Positions 1-10,737 of a stretch of 64,000 bases of DNA are shown here, piece by piece. How positions within the stretch are numbered: the first letter of the stretch is position 1; each line of letters starts with the position of its first letter. Below the pieces are notes generated by a model. The model did not search any database, was not told the origin of the DNA, and worked only from the letters and a program-made list of their open reading frames with translations. A program made the position numbers and the translations under genes. The stretch is from Erythroxylum novogranatense (taxonomy: Eukaryota > Streptophyta > Magnoliopsida > Malpighiales > Erythroxylaceae): the NCBI GenBank assembly GCA_029891385.1, contig CM057231.1, positions 63,471,103-63,535,102 of the forward strand. Reading direction: 5' to 3'.

Positions 1-830
1 AGGAGGAACCAAAATCCGAAATGTGCACCTTCTTTTTTCTGTGGATTTTGTTTTGTCTTCCATAAAATCATCTTTTTCTGCAATAAGACATCTTGCAAAA
101 TATAAGTTTATTACCTCATCTAATCTTCTAATTATTATCTAACCATTGCAATAAAGATAATTTAATTAATTAAACTAAATTTGAAGTACATATTTGCAGC
201 TCTAAGTCAAATATAATATTAGTATTATAAATATTTAAACAAGATTTCCCTAATGTGTTCTTATTCAATTATAAAAATTCAATTGTTTAGACCGACAAGG
301 TCTCCTATTATGATGTCCAGTCATCTCTTGATGTATAACTACTTATTCTTAAATAAATTAATTGATATCTCTATTTGATTATCTTTTCTTAGAATGCATT
401 AACTTCTTAGGTTATCCTTATATTGGAAATGTCATGTAGATTTACCTCTAGATTCTCATTCAATTCTTGATATATGCACTGAAAACAATCTTCATTAAGA
501 ACAACAAATATAAATCTCAATTACACAAACCTGTTAGGTTTCTTCTAATTAGATATGAAAGTTTTGCAAATAATCCTTATAAATACAAAACAACAATTGA
601 AAGAAAGGAAAACTTATTCTAAGGCTCAAATTCTCTATCCTCTATATATTGTGATTGCTTCCCTATAATGACTTTAAAAATCTCTCTAATTAAACGGACT
701 CTGGATATACTCTTACGCTCTCCATTGGTAGGTGGTGCCTAACTCTATCTAAAACTAAAGTTTAGAATGAAAGAAAAGTGAGAAAGAATATATAAAATCC
801 TAATTTATATTGTCTTTAGCAAATTCTATT
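1..830. other. AT-rich non-coding flank
   Basis: This is the left flank of the Tat-like element. It is strongly AT-rich, carries no convincing reading frame and shows no LTR terminus that I can recognise. It may be old decayed transposon DNA. The last five bases, CTATT at 826-830, are the left target-site duplication of the element that follows. Confidence 0.6.
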
Positions 831-1241
831 TGGTCGGGTCGACCGTGCTGGGCCCCGATCCAGTCAAGACGACCCATGGGCCGATCGGTCCATTCATCGA
901 AGATCAGTCCTGCGCCTAAAGCCCATGCCCCCTTTCTCGCCCATCGGTTGAAAAGAGTCTCCCATGCAAACACGTAAAGACCTAAACCTAACGCGCAAAA
1001 CCATATAAAAGGTATTATTCTCCCATAATCGAGTGCGAGATCATAACTAATTTTTTTCTACATTCATCGGTCCCACCTTCACCGTAAAACTCACTTGGCG
1101 TCGGAGGGGCTAATCGGGACACAACCCTCGGCGAGCCTTCCTTGTTTTGCGGTATATTCACGTCGAGGAACAACGCAAGGTTGCTAACTCATGGATCCAA
1201 ACGGCAACGCACTGCGTTCGACTGAGTCCCAGAACCAATTA
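831..1241 (+). repeat. 5' LTR of Tat-like element
   Basis: It starts TGGTCGG and contains the palindrome GGTCGACC within its first 15 bases. It aligns along its length with 10324-10737, differing by substitutions and many small indels. The right end is placed by alignment, because the 3' copy is fixed by the target duplication. The end reads TTA or CTA instead of the usual CA. Confidence 0.85.
1004..1010 (+). promoter_or_regulatory. TATA box of 5' LTR
   Basis: TATAAAA lies about 173 bp into the LTR and is kept in the 3' LTR at 10494-10500. It is the likely core promoter for the genomic transcript. Confidence 0.6.
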
Positions 1242-1262
1242 CGCCACCGTGGGGCCCGACTT
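1241..1262 (+). promoter_or_regulatory. Possible primer-binding site (degenerate)
   Basis: Directly after the 5' LTR the sequence CGCCACCGTGGGG resembles the TGGCGCC...GGGG-type primer-binding site of plant gypsy elements. It is not an exact match to a tRNA 3' end I can name, so this is tentative. Confidence 0.3.
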
Positions 1263-1351
1263 TCGAACCACGTCCGTAACCACACAAATCAGCCAAAGGC
1301 GGCGACGAATCTGATGTAGCGGCTGTCGTACTGGCGATCTGGCGTCTAGGT

Positions 1352-2900
1352 TTGCGGTACTGCAATTATCTTGCTTTGCCGCGACGCCTCCGCACGGAAT
1401 CCTCGATCCTAACGATCAACAAAGAACCTCAAACCTTGGAACAGGAAGAAGCGAGCGTGGTCGTGGAGGATAACGTCGCACCCAAGACACACCGAATCTT
1501 GAACACCGACGGTATAGAACCTATTCGGTACATGCACTCCGTCGACGAAAGCGGATCGAGAAGCGGCCGTCTGTTGATTCACCAGATCCTGCGGTCCCAA
1601 AAGTATAACAACAAACGTCTGCGCGACGGTCAGGCGACAAACCAGCATGATGACCGATCGCCACCAGACACAAAACCTAGAAAAAATTATGGATGATCGG
1701 ATTAACGAGGCTATGAGCTTCCTTCCAGACCGCCCAACGGCGCAGTACAGCTCTCCCTTTACTCCGGAGATCTTGGATAGCCTCCCAGCACCCGGCACAA
1801 AAATACCGACCCCCGAGAAATACACCGGGAAGACCGACCCCCTGGACTACCTGCAGCACTTCCAGTCCATGATGAACCTACATTGTGTCCCGGACGCTAT
1901 CCAATGTAAGGCTTTCTGCACGACCTTCCAAGAGGGAGCTCGGCGATGGTTCAACAGCTTGCCCTCGAGCTGTATCACTTGTTTCGAAGATTTCAAGGAG
2001 TTATTCCTGAATCAGTTCGCCACGAGTAAGCGAATCGCGAGAGATGACTTTGGAGGTGATGCAACTCACCCAAGGAGGAATGAGAGTTTGCGAGTTTATC
2101 ACCCGGTTCAACAATGAAGCGGTCGAGGTTCCCGACCTCACTTGCTCGCCCATCTTGCCGCCGCCATGAACAATCTGAGGACGAGGAGTTCAAGAAATCA
2201 TTAGCCCTCGATCAGCCCCGTCTGTTCAGAAATAAGCAAGGCGGACGGTACATTCGACGAAGAAGTCTTTGAAAAATACGAGGCGTCGGACGATGATCGC
2301 CATGAAATGATAGGGAGGGCAATTCGCATGGCAATGCAAAAAGCGGTCGATCGGAAGGCCACCGATTAGCGGGGATATCGGCGGAGTTCACTCCACTAAA
2401 CAAGACATATCACGAAATCTTGGCGGTTTGTGAGGCGGATGGGAAAACTATCCGAGAGCCGAAAAAATGAAGACCCTTTATAAGACGGGAAACTGACTTA
2501 TATTGCCGTTTCCACGTAGAGGTTGGTCACGATCGAAAAATTGTTGTCGGTTGAAAAAGAGATCGAACTCCTCATTCAAAAGGGAAGGTTAGGCGGTTCG
2601 TGAAACACGAACAAAATGCCGATCGCGAGATGTGTCCGGACAGACAATAGGCGACCGCCACGAATCGAAATGACAGAAATGAAGGGCGACAGAACACAAA
2701 TACAGATGACCGACGAGAAGAGAGAGGGCGGTCAAAGGAAAGGAACGACGGAAATGCTAGGCAGCAAGAAGACCGACCGGCTGGGGTCATCAATACGATA
2801 TTCGACAGAAATGCAGCCGGGGGATCCACCACTAAAGGAAGAAAAGATATGCCAAATGTGTCGACAAAGACTTATACACCAAAAGCCAAGGAGAGCGACG
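1352..2900 (+). pseudogene. gag: gag remnant of Tat-like element
   Basis: This would encode the capsid protein that packages element RNA. The best-preserved part is 1647-2040, which shows the retrotransposon gag core: a Y-T-G-K-T-D-P sequence, then a predicted helix with F-Q-S-M-M, then the A-R-R-W-F-N-S-L-P motif and an F-K-E-L-F-L-N-Q-F stretch. After about 2035 the frame shifts, and it reads on in pieces through a lysine- and arginine-rich tail (2616-2915). No clear CCHC zinc knuckle is visible. The true start cannot be chosen because the 5' part is also shifted. It is followed directly by protease. Confidence 0.75.
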
Positions 2901-2903
2901 GGT

Positions 2904-3394
2904 GATATCATTTGATGAGTCCGACCTCGATGGAGTAAGTTGCCCTCGTGGCGATGCCCTCGTGGTAAATCTGAACATGGACGGATACGAGGTGAAACGG
3001 GTAATGATCGACACGGGCAGCTCGGTCGATTTGCTGTACTATGAGGCCTTCAAGCAAATGAAGGTACCCAAGGAGTGACTATTACCTACAGACGACCCCA
3101 TTAAAGGAGTAACCGAGGCGTCAGCCTACCCGTTCGCCCGGGTGTATTTGAAAGTGAAGTTTGCGTAAACCATGTCGGATAGAAAGGGACGTTGAGTTCC
3201 TGGTCGTAAAGTTCCAAGGGGCATATAATGCAATAATCGGGCGAGCTACTCAAAATGTCCTCAGGTCGGTCGTCTCCACTTACTACCAAGCTATGAAGTT
3301 CTCGACACCCCACGAGGTAGGCATTGTCAGGGGTCAACAGAGAATCGCCAGAGAATGTTATTTAGCGGAGACTAAAACATTAGGCGGGCGGTAA
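2904..3394 (+). pseudogene. Aspartic protease remnant of Tat-like element
   Basis: This is the retroviral-type aspartic protease domain that cleaves the polyprotein. The active-site motif D-T-G-S-S is encoded at 3010-3024, followed by V-D-L-L-Y. A stop falls at about 3077-3079 and the frame then shifts. The C-terminal half reappears at 3161-3394 with the A-Y-N-A-I-I-G-R motif and a V-V-S-T-Y stretch, both typical of Tat proteases. It is broken by at least one stop and one shift. Confidence 0.8.
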
Positions 3395-3639
3395 GGTAGT
3401 CTTGTGAGTTCTCTTGATGTAAGAATCGACGAAGAGACGGAGAGATTGAACCCATAGAAGAAACACAGTGGGTCGTCTCGGATGAAGCCGACCTTCTAAG
3501 TTCACAAACCTAGGTTCCGAGCTACGAGGGACTGGTTAAAGGAATCCTGATTGTTTGGTGGAAAGCGGTCGGCCATTGGGCAGGTGTAAGCGACATGCCT
3601 GAAATTTCTCGATCAACGCACCGCACTCCCTCAGTATTC

Positions 3640-4380
3640 GGCATGATTGCAAGCCGATCAAACAAAAAAAGCGATGGCACAGTAAGGAGCGACAGGAAGT
3701 GATCGAGAAGGAAGTAGCGAAGTTGCTGGAGGCCGAGTTCATCCGAGAGGTCAAATATCCAGAATGGCTTGCCAATGTTGTTTTGGTGAAAAAGAAGAAG
3801 GGCAAGTGGAGAATGTGCATAGATTTCACCGACTTGAACAAAGCATGTCCAAAAGACAGCTTCCCCTTGCCTAAGATCGACCAGCTAGTAGACTCCACAT
3901 CGGGCCATGAACTACTCAACTTCCTGGATGCTTTCTCGGGCTATCATCAAATCCAAATGAGCCTGAAGGATGAAGAAAAAACTGCCTTCATAACCGACCA
4001 AGGCATATATTGCTACCAAGTAATGCCTTTCGGTTTGAAAAACACCGGGGCGACCTATCAACGGCTCATCACAGAAGTCTTCAAAAAATAGATTGGCCGA
4101 ACTGTGGAAGCTTACGTAGACGATATGGTGGTCAAAAGTAAGACGTCCACGGAGCATGTACAAGATCTCCAAGAAGTCTTCCAGACCTTGAATAAATTCC
4201 AGATGAAGCTAAACCCAGAAAAATGCGTGTTTGGGGTGGCATCCGGAAAATTCCTGAGGTTTATGATCACTCAGCGGGGAATCGAAGCTAATCCAGAGAA
4301 GATTGAGGCCATCATACAGATGCCTTCGCGTCAATGCCTGAAAGATGTTCAGATATTGACCGGTCGGATAGTTTCGCGAA
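3640..4380 (+). pseudogene. pol: Reverse transcriptase domain of Tat-like element
   Basis: This domain copies element RNA into DNA. From 3699 a single frame shows I-R-E-V-K-Y-P-E-W-L, then the M-C-I-D-F-T-D-L-N-K-A-C motif, then P-F-G-L-K-N. The catalytic Y-V-D-D is at about 4113-4124, followed by the thumb motif N-P-E-K-C-V-F-G-V. The frame is broken only by a TAG at 4089-4091, where relatives have a glutamine codon, so one C-to-T change explains it. The catalytic aspartates are intact. Just downstream the frame decays into the first RNase H. Confidence 0.9.
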
Positions 4381-4399
4381 AGCGAGTTCATCTCGCACT

Positions 4400-4919
4400 A
4401 GAGACAAGTGCCTCCGTTTTCAAAGTCACGAAAGCGAACATGACCCGATTCAATGGTTGGATGAGTCGCGAAAGCTTTCCAACACTTAAAGCAATACTTG
4501 TCCAGCCCTCCTATTCTGCAAAGCCCGAGAAGGGAGAATCGATCTTATACTTGGCGGTTCTGGAGGGGTCGATCATTAGCAGTATTTATCCGATCGGAAG
4601 GAAGCGAAGCAACATCCCGTCTACTATGTCGCAAAGTGTTGGCCGGTCGTAAACGATATACGCCAATAGAAAGCTCGCCCTATCCTTGATAATGGCAGCC
4701 AGAAAGCTGAGGCCTTACTTCCAAAGTCATACTATTGAGGTATGGACCGACCAACCCCTCAGACAGTGCCTTCAAAAGCCCGAAACTTCAGGTCAGCTGA
4801 TAAAATGGGCGGTAGAACTAGGAGAGTTCGATATACAATACAAGCCCCACACGACCATTAAAGCGCAGGTGTTGGTAGACTTCATCGCAGAGATGAGCCA
4901 ACCGAGCTCGAAGGACTAG
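4400..4919 (+). pseudogene. pol: RNase H (gypsy type) remnant of Tat-like element
   Basis: This is the RNase H normally fused to gypsy RT, which removes the RNA strand after copying. The N-terminal part (4400-4650) is scrambled by frameshifts. The C-terminal part (4686-4919) is readable, with A-A-R-K-L-R-P-Y-F, a V-W-T-D-Q-P-L-R motif, and W-A-V-E-L-G-E-F-D-I leading to D-F-I-A-E. A stop at 4917-4919 ends the frame just before the second RNase H. Confidence 0.8.
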
Positions 4920-4937
4920 CATTTCCCCGCCTGGAGC

Positions 4938-5252
4938 TTGTTTGTTGATGGATCATCCAATGCCGAGAGATGCGGAGCGGGAGTAGTGCTGGTCAGCCCG
5001 CATTTGGAAAAAAAGGTGGAGTACGCCCTTCGGCTAGAATTCAAAGCCTCCAATAACGAGGCAAAATATGAGGCTCTGATAGCCGGCCTCCAACTCGCCA
5101 AGGAGATGGAGGTGAAGCACCTGAAGATATACAGCGACAGCCAAGTGGTGGTCGGCCAAGTTAAAGGCAAGATGAGGCCGAGGGAACAACATGATCAAGT
5201 ATCTGGAGCTAGTAAAACAGGAGTTGAGCAATTTCGAGCAGTACTCAATTAG
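4938..5252 (+). pseudogene. pol: Second (archaeal-type) RNase H of Tat-like element
   Basis: A second, independent RNase H domain. It starts with the catalytic F-V-D-G-S-S motif. Further on are N-N-E-A-K-Y-E-A, with the catalytic glutamate, and I-Y-S-D-S-Q-V-V, with the next aspartate. This pattern matches the extra RNase H acquired by the plant Tat lineage and is my main reason for that lineage call. The last part is shifted and continues in another frame at 5191-5409. Confidence 0.85.
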
Positions 5253-5499
5253 CAGAATAGAACGAGCTCAAAATGCTAAAGCGGATGCGCTCTCGAAAAT
5301 GGCTTCCGACCGTGATGCCATAAATAATGTTCTGGTCGAACGACTAGATCGACCTAGCATTCAGAAAATCGGGGAAGTTCTCAACGTAAGTACTGGTCGG
5401 TTGAGTTAGACAGAACCAATTACGTAGTACCTTTTAGAAGGAAAACAACCAGAAGACGCATCGGAAGCCAAGAAACTAAGAATAAAGGCCGCCGAGTAC

Positions 5500-6250
5500 G
5501 CAGTAGTTAACGGCGCTCTGTATAAGCGGTCTTACGACTGGCCGCTGCTTCGATGCTTGAATGAGGAAGAAGCCGAGCAGGCAATGGCTGAAGTCCATGA
5601 AGGATGTCGAAATGATATAGGGGCGAATGTTGGCTCACCGATTGATCAGACAGGGGTACTACTGGCCGAAAATGAGAAGAGATTGTCAGGAAAAGGTCAA
5701 CCGATGCGAGGCCTGCCAGAGAAACAGCAGCCTGTCTCACCAGCCGACCGAGCGAATGCAAATCGTGAGCCATCCTATCCCTTTCGCTCAGTGGGGAATG
5801 GATATACTGGGGCCTTTCCCTCTCGGTCCCGGGCAAAAGAAATTCCTGATAGTGGCAGTGGAGTATTTCACCAAGTGGGTAGAAGCGGAGTCTGTCGCTA
5901 CAATCACCGAGAGGAAGGTGGAAAGTTTCATAAAGAAGAATATACTATGCCGCCGGATGCCTATGGTGTTGATTACAGATAATGGTCGGCAGATTCGACA
6001 ACCGCAAGTTTAGAGATTTCTGCGACCGATTAAAGATCAAGTTCGGTTGACTTGTTAGCCCATCCACAAAGTAACGGTCTCATGGAGAACACCAACAAAA
6101 GATAATGGCGCCCTCGAAAGCGCTGACGGCCGAAAGACCTGGGTGGAAGAAATAGACGAAGTATTGTGGGCATATAGAACCACACCGAACGGAGCCACGG
6201 GAGACCCGTTCAGGATGACCTTCGGCGAAGCCCCGTTCCAGAGAAGCGGC
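5500..6250 (+). pseudogene. pol: Integrase (zinc finger and core) remnant of Tat-like element
   Basis: This domain inserts the DNA copy into the genome. From 5627 the zinc-binding part is readable (G-Y-Y-W-P, then C-E-A-C), followed by the core with W-G-M-D-I-L-G-P carrying the first catalytic aspartate and L-I-T-D-N-G carrying the second. The glutamate region, with H-P-Q-S-N-G and M-E-N-T, is found at about 6058-6100 in another frame. At least two shifts break the domain, and a competing frame overlaps 5557-5982. Confidence 0.85.
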
Positions 6251-6251
6251 A

Positions 6252-6611
6252 TTGCACAATCAGAGGGTGTCGGGCTATGAAGAAGAGCAGAATAATGAAG
6301 CCCGCAGAGCAGAGCTCGTTCTCCTTAGCGAGGATAGAGAAATGGCAGCCGCTCGCTCAGAAGCCATTAGGCAAAAGGCGACCAATTTCTATAACAGAAG
6401 GGTCAAGCCGAGCGATGTAAAGGTAGGTGGGTATGTCCTACGAAAAGCCGAGGCGGATGGGAAGCATCCCGGAAAGCTCGGACAGAAGTGGGAAGGACCC
6501 TATCGAGTGGTAAAGCAAGTCGGGCATGGCTCTTACATCCATAGCGACGAGAAAGGGAAGTTTCTACCGAGGCCTTGGAACTCACAGAACTTGAAGGCGT
6601 TCTACCAATAG
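6252..6611 (+). pseudogene. pol: Integrase C-terminal region of Tat-like element
   Basis: This is the 3' end of pol. The readable frame contains F-Y-N-R-R-V-K, then D-V-K-V-G-G-Y-V-L-R-K, K-W-E-G-P-Y-R-V and a final L-K-A-F-Y-Q before a TAG stop at 6609-6611. This tail is standard for plant gypsy integrases that lack a chromodomain. No chromodomain is visible, which fits Tat. About 180 bp of non-coding sequence separates it from the tandem repeats. Confidence 0.85.
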
Positions 6612-6788
6612 ATAAGTTTTATTTTAGTTAATCTTTCCTTATTACCATTTTTGTATGCAACGCTGGGAACCTTTTTCCGTCCCACCAGACAGGTTTTTAA
6701 CGACCCATGCCTTTATTATCATCAATAAAGCGATTTTGATTTCTCGCAATGAAAAGCTCCATTATCGTGACAAAGAATAAAATTCAAT

Positions 6789-7175
6789 CAACCATCGCCA
6801 TTGCTCGGCATTCTCCATGACCACCTACGGTTGGTCGGGTTGCCAGACGAGATCCTCGGTCCCTCGCCATCGCCATAGCTCGGCATTCTCCATAGACCAA
6901 CTTCTGATCGGTCGGGTCGCCAGGACGAGATCCCTGGGTCCCTCGCCATCGCCATTGCTCGGCATTCTCCATAGACCGACTACGGTCGGTCGGGTCGCCA
7001 GGACGAGATCCCTGGGTCCCTCGCCATCGCCATTGCTCGACATTCTCCATAGACCGATTACGGTCGGTCGGGTCGCCAGGACGAGATCCCTGGGTCCCTC
7101 GCCATCGCTATTGCTCGGCATTCTCCATAGACCGACTACGGTCGGTCGGGTCGCCAAGACGAGATCCTTGGGACC
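6789..7175 (+). repeat. 78-bp tandem repeats, about five copies
   Basis: The unit begins near CTCGGCATTCTCCATAGACC and recurs every 78 bp. Each unit carries a short hairpin of the form CCGAC-TACG-GTCGG. The array lies between the end of pol and the 3' end of the antisense gene. The open frames on both strands here come from the repeat period being a multiple of three and are not genes. Confidence 0.9.
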
Positions 7176-7359
7176 CCGAATCGAACTCTACTATAAGTCG
7201 ACTTTGAAATCGGTCGACTATGAGCAATTTCATCATAACTCAACATACATTGAAAGTAAAGAGTATGAATACGGAAAGAGACATCAGAAAGAAATAAAGC
7301 AAAGGTAACGATTGTATTGATAAAGAGTGGCCCTGGTCACAAGCCCGACCAGGTAGGCT

Positions 7360-9636
7360 TCAAAACTCCGTAAAGGGAGAATACCCGGGGAAATACACAG
7401 GGGAAGCGCTGGAATCAGGCGGAAAAGTCGAAGCGGGGACAGAAGTATCATCATGAGGAAGCTCGTCCTCCTCGGCCGAGCTAAGGTCCAGCTCTTCATT
7501 CGGGACTGGGCCATAGTCCTCCATAGCTCTCTCCGTCACTTCCTCCATAGAAAGGCCAAGAGCGGTAGGAAGCAATGGCTCGGCAAACTTCTCGAACGAA
7601 GGACCGTCCGACCCCTCTGAAACGCAGGCGTTATAACAATTCTTCAGGATCATGAGGGCCAGGTCGCAGGAGTACTCCAAGCACTCTTCCTGCAAGAACC
7701 GCCTCTGCCATCGCAGGATCACCTCAATCATTTGTTCCTTCACGGAGGCTTGCACCCTCCTTAACATATCCTCGGTTTGGGCATGGTCTCGGAGAGATTT
7801 CTCCTTGAGCACCCTCTCCGACTCCCACTGCCCCCGCAACACTGCATACTCCTCGGATAGCTTGCTCCTCGCTGCCATCGCCTTTACCCTTTCGACCTCC
7901 TCCTTTGTGAGCTGAGCTCACAAGGCGTGCATCTCTTCCTCCCCCGTGTCAACTTGGGCCTTCAAAATACTTGTCGCCTCCTCCCGAATCTTCTTCTCCT
8001 CCTCTAAAGAAGAATTCTGAGCTCTGAGAAGGTCTCTCTCCTCTTCTACCTTCGAAAGCTCGTCCTTCAGAGCCTGCATCTGCTCCTGAAAATCCTGAAC
8101 CTCACGGTCCAGAACCTCCAACCGCTGCACCGTCTCGAACGACATCATTCAGCTCCTCAGGCAAGTACGCAAGAGTAGAGACCCCATATCCTTATTGCTC
8201 TTCTGGTCTAATTTCTCCCCGTCCACGGGAGGAGTAATCCTTTCCATGATATAACAGACAACGTCGACGTCAATAGTTGAGGAGTCCCTCGGCAGCTTGA
8301 TCAGAGACTCCCACAGCCCGACGTCACCCGCTTTCTCCTTTCCCTTGAGTTGGCCCGAAGGACGGGGAGATTGGTCGACCACCGAAGGACAAGCAGCCAC
8401 CAAAGGGCAAGGAGATCGGTCGCTTCTGAGGCGGGGAGATTGGTCGGCAACTCTGACGGCCCTCCTCCTCTTCAGAGGTCGTTCAACCTCCTCCTCCTCT
8501 TCCTTAATTACAACCATGCTCGGAAAAGGTGGGACGACTACAGCAGCGCCGCCAATGGTTCGGGGACGGTAGGAGGAACATCACGCTGCCCGGAAGCAAT
8601 GGGTCGAGCAACCCGCGAACTAGCCTCTCCCTCTCACTTTGTCCTCTAGCCCCAAGGAACCGCAACCTTACGCTTACCTCATGGACTTGGGGGTCGGAAA
8701 AGTATTAACTTTGACCATAGCTGCACAAACAAAGGAAACAGTTAGAAACCGAACCAAAACCTACGAATAAAGAAGATAAATCAATCATGAGGGTCAACCA
8801 AAGTAGGCGGTTCCTCTCTAGCCCGCCAACTCATGGCGGGGGTCAATCGATGAGAGTTGGCGAGGCCCCCGCCATACCCCGATGAGCCGAGCGAGTTATC
8901 TTGGCCAAGCTCCTTTATACGATTAACTACCTCCGCTCCTCCTCGAAAGGATAAGACTCGATGAGTCATTCCATCGCCGGCTTGGGATACCTCCACTGGT
9001 GGGACTCGGAAGAAGCCCGGAGGCTTCAATGAAGAAGTATTTTGTTCTCCAGCGGAAAATTTTACCAGACGTCCCAACTGGGCGATACCGGGCATCCTTA
9101 TACATTAGGGAAGGGATGCCACCCCCAGAACTCGGACTCTGGCTCATCCTCAAGAAGTGGCGCAAGATGTTAACGGAGGGCGGACAGCCGAATTGGTGGC
9201 ACAACAGTACAAGTCCATTAATGAAACTCCACCCATTCGGAGGGATCTGACTCGGCCTCAACTGATAGTTAGCACACAATTCATCTACGATTGGCACGTA
9301 CGGTAATCTCAAGCCTCCGACCGAAAAGAAATACTCAGAGACGACAATCCACCCATCTCTGCTGCTGCCGACTCCCTCATTCTCAGAAGCCAACCTAGGC
9401 TCCCAGTCCCGAGAGATACTGTTCCTAAGGACTGACCGACGCAACTCTGCCGCAGACATCTTGGATTTACCCTTGGGCAACTCCTTTACTATCAGCCCGT
9501 CTTTCCGTTCCCTTGTTGTAATCTCTTCAACATACCTTAACCTCGACACCGCCGTCACCTCAGCCATAACCTCCGACGACCTCCCGTCAACAGAATCACT
9601 TGGAGAAACCCCACTCCGAGAACCGCTAGATGACAT
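7360..9636 (-). pseudogene. Antisense gene of Tat-like element (Transposase_28-like protein)
   Basis: An extra gene on the strand opposite to gag-pol, as known for Grande, Retand and related Tat elements. The ATG at 9636 opens a 237-codon frame with V-V-S-E-Y-F-F, L-R-L-P, Q-I-P-P-N-G-W and F-R-W-R-T-K-Y-F-F. This resembles the plant family called putative gypsy type transposon (Pfam Transposase_28), from memory. A shift near 9000 moves to the frame 9095-8781, followed by a candidate short intron. From 8517 to 7360 one frame continues with a basic K-R-R-R stretch, a coiled coil (8148-7918) and an acidic tail, broken by stops at 8149-8151 and 7918-7920. The second stop is one CGA-to-TGA change. 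The function of this protein is unknown. Confidence 0.72.
8721..8798 (-). other. Candidate intron in the antisense gene
   Basis: Reading the minus strand, a GTTGACC donor at 8798-8792 precedes a T-rich stretch ending TTTGTGCAG, with the acceptor at 8721. The interval is 78 bp and spans a frame break between the 9095-8781 frame and the next coding piece. The donor is weak (GT followed by TG). A second GTAAG at 8677-8673 looks like ordinary coding sequence shifted by one base. Confidence 0.35.
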
Positions 9637-9827
9637 GCTTTCTAAGAGGAATTTAGAAGAGGAGAATGAAGGAAGGGGACGTACCTATTTAATGGTAGGG
9701 AATCGAAAATTTGAGCGACGCCGAAGACAACTTCCGAGAATGAGAATAGGGAAAAAACATAGGAAAGCAAGAAGACGGCAAGAATGAAATGAGTGCAAAG
9801 AAAAGCAAATCGTCCGCCTACTCCAAA

Positions 9828-9878
9828 CATTTATAGGGAAAACTCTTGAATTAGGATCCAACCAAAGCTCGACACGTG
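9828..9878 (-). promoter_or_regulatory. Candidate promoter of the antisense gene
   Basis: On the minus strand CTATAAATG at 9836-9828 is a good plant TATA box about 190 bp upstream of the ATG at 9636. A CACGTG G-box lies at 9873-9878, 36 bp upstream of the TATA box. Together they suggest independent transcription of the antisense gene. Confidence 0.45.
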
Positions 9879-10306
9879 GAGAGAATCCGAGCTACTCTTG
9901 GACACGCGACACGATCTGGACGGAGACAAATTAGGGTTAATCGAAATCGAACTGGCGCGAACAGTTGAAAGGACGTGCGGGACAGCTGGGTAACGGCTAC
10001 AAAGACGATACGTTTCAGATTCTGAAAGTTGTCAAACGGCGTGCGCCGTCAAATAATAAATGCCTCAAATGCCTTCACGCGCCCGCTAATGGAGACAACT
10101 AGTCGGCACCCGACCAATTGAAACTACGCGGGCCGTCCCATGGTCGGGCTATAACAGCGTTGCCCGACCGACCGATCATTCCATTTAGCTGACCAACAGA
10201 CGAGCTATGTCTCAAGGCTCAACCGATCGTCCTAACCCCGAGTCGTCCTATGACCAAGCTATAAAACCTCTGCATACTCCTCCGATCCTTCTCTTCGCCT
10301 GCACTC

Positions 10307-10323
10307 GAGGAGTAGGGGGCTTA
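10307..10323 (+). promoter_or_regulatory. Polypurine tract of Tat-like element
   Basis: GAGGAGTAGGGGG followed by CTTA abuts the 3' LTR. This is the expected primer site for plus-strand DNA synthesis. Confidence 0.6.
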
Positions 10324-10737
10324 TGGTCGGTCGACCGTCTTTGGGCCCGGATCGATCAAATAAGACGACCCATGGGCCGATCACCATTCATCGAAGATCG
10401 ATCCTGCGCTTAAAGCCCATGCCCCTTTCGCCCATCGGTTGAAAAGAGTCTCCCATGCAAACACGAAAAGACCTAAACCTAACTGCAAAACCATATAAAA
10501 GGTATTATTCTCCCATAATCGAGGTACGGGATCATAACCTAATTTGTTTTCTCTACATTCATCGGTCCCACCTTCACCAGAAAACTCACTTGAACATCGG
10601 AGGGGCTAATCGGGACACAACCCCCGACGAGCCTTCCTTGTTTTGCAGGTATATTCACGTCGAGGAACAACGCAGAAGGTTGCCAACTCATAGATCCAAA
10701 CGACAATGTACCGTTCAGCCTGAATCCGACAAAACTA
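10324..10737 (+). repeat. 3' LTR of Tat-like element
   Basis: It is the homologue of 831-1241, including the TATA box at 10494-10500. It starts TGGTCGGTCGACC and ends ACTA just before the right copy of the CTATT target duplication. Confidence 0.88.

Larger units (their letters stand above)
831..10737 (+). mobile_element. Tat-like Ty3/gypsy LTR retrotransposon, complete but decayed
   Basis: A 9.9-kb element bounded by two related LTRs of about 0.41 kb and by an exact 5-bp target duplication, CTATT at 826-830 and 10738-10742. The order inside is gag, protease, RT, RNase H, a second RNase H, integrase, a block of 78-bp tandem repeats, an antisense gene and a polypurine tract. A second RNase H next to the usual one, plus an extra gene between pol and the 3' LTR, is typical of the plant Tat lineage (Retand, Grande, Ogre). 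All frames carry stops or shifts, so this copy is not autonomous. The base composition is clearly more GC-rich than the flanks. The lineage call rests on domain order and motifs only. Confidence 0.88.

Noticed and set aside
6789..7175. CRISPR-like spacing of repeats
   Set aside because: The units are contiguous 78-bp tandem copies without unique spacers, inside a plant retrotransposon.
6817..7308. 163-codon open frame and matching minus-strand frames
   Set aside because: They come from the 78-bp tandem repeat, whose length is a multiple of three. No domain is present.
8671..8677. GTAAGCG as a second splice donor in the antisense gene
   Set aside because: Shifted by one base it reads as coding G-K-R-K-V-A-V-P-W, which continues the protein better than an intron.
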